DNA of 64,000 nucleotides, taken from assembly GCF_900660705.1 (NCBI RefSeq), contig NZ_LR215043.1, positions 620,001 through 684,000 on the forward strand. The letters run 5' to 3'. Position numbers and translations under genes: made by a program. The notes beneath the pieces are model-generated. The model was not told the DNA's origin and did not search any database. It worked only from the letters and a program-made list of their open reading frames with translations. Below, one piece after another: positions 61,571 to 64,000 of this stretch (positions are counted from its first letter, which is position 1; every line of letters starts with the position of its first letter). This stretch comes from Mycoplasmopsis columbinasalis. Lineage in GTDB: Bacteria; Bacillota_I; Bacilli_A; Mycoplasmatales; Metamycoplasmataceae.

Positions 61571-63418
61571 ATGGCGAAAAATTTAAACTCAACTACTCGC
61601 GATAAACAAACCAAGAGTAAACAACAAAAAATGTCAACTTGACAACTACTCAAACGCTTTTTCTCTTTTCTAGAGAAAAAAGACCAAAGAATGGTGATTG
61701 TCGGTATTTTTGTCGCCCTGTTATCATCGGCTTGTTTAATTATTGCCACCTTACTGACTGGACTAGTAATTACTAAGTCGTTAACACCAGCCATTGTAGG
61801 TTTAGAAGCCTTCAATGTCACTAGATTTGCAATTTACATTGCTGTGATGGGTGTTTTATTTCTTAGTTATGCTGTTGCGGGCTACTTCCAAAATCGCATT
61901 TTTATCAACATTTCGTACAAAGCAGCCACACAAATGCGAAAAGTAGCAATGGATAAATTGCTTTTTATGCCAACTGCTTTTTACGACAAAGAAATGGCAG
62001 GTGACTTAATTCAATCGTTAGTTACTGACATTAGTAATGTTTCTAACACAGTTACTAAGTTAGTGAGCCAAGTCTTTGCTAATTTATTTTCAATTATTTT
62101 CGGACTCTTTTCTTTATTCTTCATTTCTTCAATTCTAGCTCTAATTATTATGGTTTCGCTCGTTTCTTTCTTAGCAGTAACCATTCTGATGATTCGCAAA
62201 GCACGCCCAGCGATGATTGCAACGCAAGCGGCTTTTGGTGAAATTAACGCTTATGTGGAAGAAATGTTACGAAACACCAAAATTACCCAAACTCTCGACA
62301 ACCAAGCTCAAGCCCAAAGCGATTTCAACACGATTGCGCACAAAATTTACAAACATTCCTTTGTGGGCGACTTTTACCAAAGAATATTTGATCCTTGATT
62401 TATTTTTGCTTCAAATATTACTGTTATTATTGCCATTATCTTGGCACTAGTGTTTAAACTTGGCGGTGTGCCTACCTTTGGTTTGCTTTACAAAGAAGCT
62501 GACGCCGGATTTGTGGTAGCGCTAATTTCCCAAGTGTTCACTATTAATGGCACGATTCAACAAGTGATGTTGCTCTTCTTAACAGTACAACTTGGTCATG
62601 CTTCTTCACAACGTGTGTTTCGAATTACTGATTTGATCCCTCCTGATAGCAACCAACCAACTGTGCCATTGCCTGCAGGCACCAAAGGTGAAATTCGTTT
62701 CCAAAACGTGTTCTTTAAATACAATGAAAACTCACCAACATACCAACTTAACGATGCAACTTTTTATGCTAAACCAGGCCAAACCATTGCTATTGTTGGC
62801 CCAACTGGCGCTGGCAAAACCACTATTATTAGCTTATTATCTAAGTTTTATTACTACAATCAAGGTTCAATCACCCTTGATGGCATTGAATTAAACCAAA
62901 TTGATAAACACGATTTGCGTGACATTATGGCCGTAGTACTCCAAGATTCCTTTATGTTTAATGACACTATTTTAAACAACCTTAAAATTGCTAAGCCAGA
63001 GGCAACACTCGAAGAAGTGCGAGAAGTGACTCGTTTAGTTTCGGCAGATGATTTCATCCTCAAACTAAAAAATGGTTATGACACCGTCTTAGAAAATAAT
63101 GGTGCCAACTTATCGCAAGGTGAACGTCAACTTTTAGCCATTGCACGCGCTGTGTTAGGTGATAAAAAGATTTTGATTCTAGACGAAGCTACCAGCAACG
63201 TTGACTCAAACACCGAAAAAATTATTCAAACTGCATTGCAAGATACAATTATGAAAAACAAAACTTCGATTGTGATTGCCCACAGACTTAGTACAATCAA
63301 GAATGCAGATTTAATTTTAGTTGTGGAAGGCGGTCGTATTATTGAAAAAGGTAATCACCAAGAATTAATGGCACGACAAGGGTACTATTGAAATCTTTAC
63401 CAAACACAATTTAATTAA
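61571..63418 (+). CDS. ABC exporter half-transporter, canonical ATPase partner
   Basis: The 615-residue partner has a basic 35-residue N-terminus, six helices, and a nucleotide-binding domain with Walker A GPTGAGKTT, Walker B ILILDEATSNVD and H-loop IVIAHRLST. Its signature is LSQGE instead of LSGGQ. Since each site uses the signature of the opposite subunit, the pair would have one competent and one degenerate site, as in known heterodimeric exporters such as TM287/288. It starts 11 bp after its partner with AAGGAGCAAA. The last eight residues follow a TGA Trp codon. Confidence 0.92.
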
Positions 63419-63458
63419 AATTAAGGTATTGATAGACAGACAAAAAACCTTAATTAAC

Positions 63459-63489
63459 AAAAGACAAGAACAAAGATTTCTTGTCTTTT
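63459..63489 (+). terminator. Terminator after the ABC exporter
   Basis: A 12-bp stem AAAAGACAAGAA/TTCTTGTCTTTT with a 7-nt loop and T-tail. Confidence 0.9.
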
Positions 63490-63676
63490 TTATTACTTAA
63501 AAATAACCTTTTTAGTACCTTCAACACAGCCTTGTTAAACTGTTAAAACTTAAGATTTTGGGACGCAAAAATTAAAGTTTTTTAGGCAAAAATACACAAG
63601 TAAAATTACTTATATTTAGCTAAAAAAAAGTGCTAAAAAAATAAATATGTTAATTTTTCATAAAATTCTAATATGC

Positions 63677-63687
63677 CTTTATTATAG
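63677..63687. repeat. Intergenic palindrome element, copy 15
   Basis: CTTTATTATAG (one mismatch) is preceded by ATTCTAATATGC and followed by AGTT. Confidence 0.5.
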
Positions 63688-63741
63688 AGTTTATTGCATT
63701 TTAAATAGTTTGCGAATATACCTAAATTGAATCAAGAGCGC

Positions 63742-63757
63742 TTTTTTTTTTTTTTTT
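63742..63757 (+). repeat. Homopolymer tract T16
   Basis: Sixteen consecutive T about 100 bp before the start of a surface-type gene. It is the longest homopolymer I noticed in the window and a candidate slippage site for promoter spacing. Confidence 0.75.
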
Positions 63758-63827
63758 GCAAATTAAAATTTTTGCACATTACATATATAAATAATAAACT
63801 AATAAAAAATATTTATTTATATATTTG

Positions 63828-63849
63828 CTTCCCGTCTAGTGGGGGAAAG
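63828..63849 (+). promoter_or_regulatory. Hairpin covering the ribosome-binding site
   Basis: CTTCCC (63828-63833) can pair with GGGGAAAG (63842-63849), burying the strong GGGGGAAAGG site of the next gene. Confidence 0.45.
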
Positions 63850-63857
63850 GATAGTTT

Positions 63858-64000
63858 ATGAAACTAAAAAAGGCAGCCGTAGCCGTAATTGCAGCCGCAA
63901 CAGTTCTAGGAACTGCAACTCCTGCTGGAGTTGTGACTTACGTTAAAACTAAACCATCAGCGCAAACTGGTGGAGAGGCACAAAATTCAAAAACTATTTC
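63858..64000 (+). CDS. Exported surface-type protein, 5' fragment
   Basis: Only the first 47 codons lie in the window. Residues 1-29 (MKLKKAAVAVIAAATVLGTA, then TPAGVVTYV) form a basic start and a hydrophobic alanine-rich helix, i.e. a signal peptide or N-terminal anchor. There is no cysteine, so it is not a typical lipoprotein. The following KTKPSAQTGGEAQNSKT is low-complexity and hydrophilic, as in mycoplasma surface or adhesin proteins. The upstream T16 tract suggests variable expression. The function cannot be judged from this fragment. Confidence 0.7.
   Translation, partial: MKLKKAAVAVIAAATVLGTATPAGVVTYVKTKPSAQTGGEAQNSKTI

Larger units (their letters stand above)
63419..63857. other. 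439-bp upstream region of the surface-type gene
   Basis: This contains the exporter terminator, palindrome element copy 15, a T16 tract, AT-rich candidate promoters (TATATAAATAATAA near 63785) and a hairpin over the ribosome site. It looks like a regulated, possibly phase-variable, promoter region. Confidence 0.6.

Noticed and set aside
1-64000. CRISPR arrays, insertion sequences or integrative elements
   Set aside because: I saw no regularly spaced direct repeats and no transposase or integrase. The only mobile-element trace is the polymerase relic at 7489-8440.

Overview
The window is a stretch of a mycoplasma (Mollicutes) chromosome, AT-rich (roughly one third G+C by eye). TGA has to be read as tryptophan throughout: most genes run intact through several in-frame TGA codons, for example secY, polC, metK, xfp and the P-type ATPase. 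The genome is compact, with short operons, lipoproteins, no cell-wall genes and UGA-Trp decoding. The linked P80-like, P60-like and HinT genes, together with phosphoketolase, point to the hominis/bovis/synoviae side of the mycoplasmas, but I cannot name the species.

Layout. 1-7.1 kb is nearly all minus strand: an e(P4)-type lipoprotein phosphatase (cut by the window edge), rpsO, ribF, a fused secDF, tRNA-Gly(GCC), a Cof-type HAD phosphatase and obg. 7.1-8.4 kb holds a truncated, frameshifted protein-primed family B DNA polymerase, the only clear mobile-element relic. Next comes a minus-strand APC amino-acid permease whose reading frame breaks inside an A7 tract that forms a textbook -1 slippery heptamer. 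11-18.8 kb is mainly plus strand: HU, recU (minus), the P80-P60-hinT locus, metK behind a long structured leader that looks like an S-box (SAM-I clan) riboswitch, efp and a small conserved protein. 18.8-30.4 kb is minus strand: an ABC-2 export module with a HAD phosphatase, phosphoketolase, an orphan Dam methylase, plsY, a nicotinate phosphoribosyltransferase and topA. 30.8-37 kb: secY-adk, tRNA-Ser(GCT), a P2-type cation ATPase, lemA. 37.4-42.2 kb: pdhAB (minus), pta-ackA. 42.4-53 kb: polC, an unrecognised two-helix membrane protein, lysS, tRNA-Leu(CAA), an AEC transporter and a D-lactate-type dehydrogenase. 53-57.7 kb is a phosphate-uptake locus with pstS divergent from a fused pstCA, pstB and phoU. 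57.9-63.4 kb: pepF and a heterodimeric ABC exporter. The window ends in the first codons of an exported surface-type protein whose promoter region carries a T16 tract.

How it fits together. The metabolic genes describe an acetate/lactate-producing fermenter. Phosphoketolase yields acetyl-phosphate, PDH E1 yields acetyl-CoA, Pta and AckA convert these to ATP plus acetate, and the D-2-hydroxyacid dehydrogenase can recycle NADH. Uptake and surface genes make up much of the rest.

Between genes there are three recurring kinds of signal: (i) simple rho-independent hairpins after most operons; (ii) an identical 12-mer promoter box TTAATATATAAT in front of four genes, plus several apparently leaderless starts; and (iii) an 11-bp imperfect palindrome CTATnnnATAG with a partly conserved flank, found about sixteen times in roughly 8 kb of spacer. 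The last, the slippery permease, the metK leader and the polymerase relic are the points most worth following up.
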